Positions 7,375 to 7,838 of a stretch of 7,838 nucleotides of DNA are shown here, piece after piece. A program made the position numbers and the translations under genes. Source of the DNA: an uncultured Lachnospiraceae bacterium (GTDB taxonomy: Bacteria; Bacillota; Clostridia; Lachnospirales; Lachnospiraceae); assembly GCA_910586585.1 (NCBI GenBank), contig CAJUKA010000139.1, positions 1,176 to 9,013 on the forward strand, read 5' to 3'. Below the pieces are notes generated by a model. The model worked only from the letters and a program-made list of their open reading frames with translations. It searched no databases and was not told the DNA's origin. Position 1 is the stretch's first letter, and each line of letters starts with the position of its first letter.

Positions 7375-7709
7375 TCTTTCGTTTTTGCTGACTTCAGACG
7401 GCTTGCGGCGAAAAAAGCACTGGGTTCCTCCAGGAAATCATTTTCTTTCTTCAAACGGCGGTTCTCTTTCTCCAGTTCTTTTACCTGCTGGCGAAGCCTT
7501 GTGAGTTCCTCATTCAATGTCATGGCGCTTTGTGGCGTCTGTGCACCTGTTCCCAGATCAAGATTCCCAAGTCGGCTGGCTCTTACCCAGCCATACATGG
7601 TATTCTTGGGAACTCCCAGCTCTTTGGCTGCCTTAGCTTGTCCGATTTCTTTTGCCAGCTTTACTGCCTGCACTTTGTATTCGTGGTCATATTGCCTGTT
7701 TTCTCCCAT
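7371..7709 (-). CDS. IS3-family OrfA (HTH DNA-binding protein, transposase N-terminal part)
   Basis: A 112-residue protein of the transposase_8 (HTH_Tnp_1) type that binds the IS ends. Seen: a helix-turn-helix from about residue 11 to 43 (YKVQAVKLAKEIG through AAKELGVPKNTMYGWV) and a leucine zipper-like heptad region about 65-93 (LNEELTRLRQQVKELEKEN). The start ATG at 7709-7707 has AAGGAG at 7724-7719, 9 bases upstream on the minus strand. The 3' end carries a TTTTTTC run in the right phase for -1 slippage. In IS3 elements OrfA alone acts as a regulator of transposition and OrfAB is the active transposase. Confidence 0.93.
   Translation of the reverse strand: MGENRQYDHEYKVQAVKLAKEIGQAKAAKELGVPKNTMYGWVRASRLGNLDLGTGAQTPQSAMTLNEELTRLRQQVKELEKENRRLKKENDFLEEPSAFFAASRLKSAKTKE
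7410..7416 (-). promoter_or_regulatory. Candidate -1 ribosomal frameshift heptamer T TTT TTC in orfA
   Basis: On the minus strand orfA reads GCT TTT TTC (Ala-Phe-Phe), giving T TTT TTC with the zero-frame codons TTT and TTC, the X XXY YYZ form needed for -1 slippage. The -1 frame is open from here straight into orfB (RRKPSEVSKNER, then Met of OrfB), giving a predicted 414-residue OrfAB fusion. Most IS3 members use A AAA AAG instead. I did not identify a clear stimulatory hairpin. Confidence 0.55.
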
Positions 7710-7733
7710 TTCTATTCACTCCTTATTCTCTTG

Positions 7734-7767
7734 ATTATATACCCAATCCTTGAGAATGAGCTGTCAA
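7734..7767 (-). promoter_or_regulatory. Possible IS promoter reading into orfA
   Basis: On the minus strand a perfect TTGACA (7767-7762) inside the terminal repeat is followed by TATAAT (7739-7734), 25 bases before the orfA start. The gap between them is 22 bases, too long for an ideal sigma-A promoter; GGGTAT at a 17-base gap is an alternative, poorer -10. A weak promoter would be usual for an insertion sequence. Confidence 0.35.
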
Positions 7768-7769
7768 CT
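7739..7769 (-). repeat. IS3 left inverted repeat (IRL, upstream of orfA)
   Basis: Reverse complement matches 6435-6465 at 24 of 31 positions. The shared outer block AGTTGACA contains TTGACA pointing into the element, so it may double as a -35 box for orfA. Confidence 0.85.
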
Positions 7770-7838
7770 TTTTTTATACCACATCAAAAGATGGGGATGC
7801 CAAAACCGGACATAAAACAGCGGACCCTTCTTTTTTTG
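7770..7838. other. Flank beyond the IS, 69 bp, unidentified
   Basis: This short stretch does not read as a recognisable continuation of the CD1108-like gene in any of the three plus-strand frames. It begins with a T-run, holds an imperfect hairpin (CCACATC, AAAA loop, GATGGGG; 7779-7796, one mismatch) and ends in a T-run at the window edge. The hairpin is preceded, not followed, by T's on the plus strand, so it is not a convincing terminator. No gene can be supported here. Confidence 0.5.

Larger units (their letters stand above)
6435..7769 (-). mobile_element. IS3-family insertion sequence, about 1335 bp, complete
   Basis: A two-gene insertion sequence reading right to left, bounded by imperfect inverted repeats, inserted in the CD1108-like gene. 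Length, gene order (orfA then orfB), HTH plus leucine zipper in OrfA and DDE in OrfB are all IS3-family traits. The outer ends can be placed at AGTTGACA...TGTCAACT (6435/7769) or, if IS3-typical TG...CA ends apply, at TGACA...TGTCA (6438/7766). With any of these choices I find no matching 3-5 bp direct duplication in the flanks: TT-rich sequence on the right does not match GATT or TAG on the left. Both genes look intact, so the copy may be active. The exact IS name is not recognised. Confidence 0.93.

Noticed and set aside
7779..7796. Hairpin in the right flank as a transcription terminator
   Set aside because: The stem has a mismatch and the T-run precedes it on the plus strand; on the minus strand it is followed by A's. 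It does not have terminator form on either strand.

Overview
The window is a piece of an integrative conjugative element (or conjugative plasmid region) from a gut-type Firmicute, probably a Clostridia/Lachnospiraceae member. This rests on the protein families and their order: a VirB4-like ATPase of the CD1110 type, then cargo, then a CD1108-like mobile-element membrane protein, an arrangement known from Clostridioides difficile CTn elements and their gut relatives. Strong AGGAGG-like ribosome sites and moderate GC fit this. I identified families by eye; no database search was possible.

Layout. From base 2 to about 6434 all genes lie on the plus strand, spaced or overlapping by only a few bases, so they look like one transcription unit whose promoter is outside the window. 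(1) 2-1969: C-terminal 655 residues of the VirB4-type conjugation ATPase, with intact Walker A and B. (2) 1962-3159: a DNA cytosine-5 methyltransferase with motifs I, IV, VI, VIII, IX and X all present, but split by a frameshift exactly at three perfect copies plus one imperfect copy of the heptamer AGGCGGC. Removing one copy restores a 396-residue enzyme. (3) 3156-4094: a radical SAM protein with a CxxxCxxC cluster motif, starting at TTG and overlapping the methyltransferase stop. (4) 4115 to about 6434: a very basic, Lys/Gln-rich, repeat-containing protein with one membrane segment. It resembles the CD1108 family and is broken twice: by a 1-base frameshift near 4405-4410, and by an insertion sequence that removes the expected extracellular cell-wall hydrolase part.

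From about 6435 to 7769, on the minus strand, lies an apparently complete IS3-family element: orfA, orfB with DDE residues, imperfect terminal inverted repeats of about 31 bp, and a candidate TTTTTTC frameshift site. The last 69 bases do not read as the continuation of the interrupted gene and no target duplication is seen, so the junction is probably rearranged or the flank is unrelated DNA.

Working together: VirB4 powers the mating channel. The CD1108-like protein would normally anchor a peptidoglycan hydrolase that opens the wall for it, and here it is disabled. The methyltransferase could protect the element from restriction in new hosts and may be phase-variable. The substrate of the radical SAM protein is unknown.
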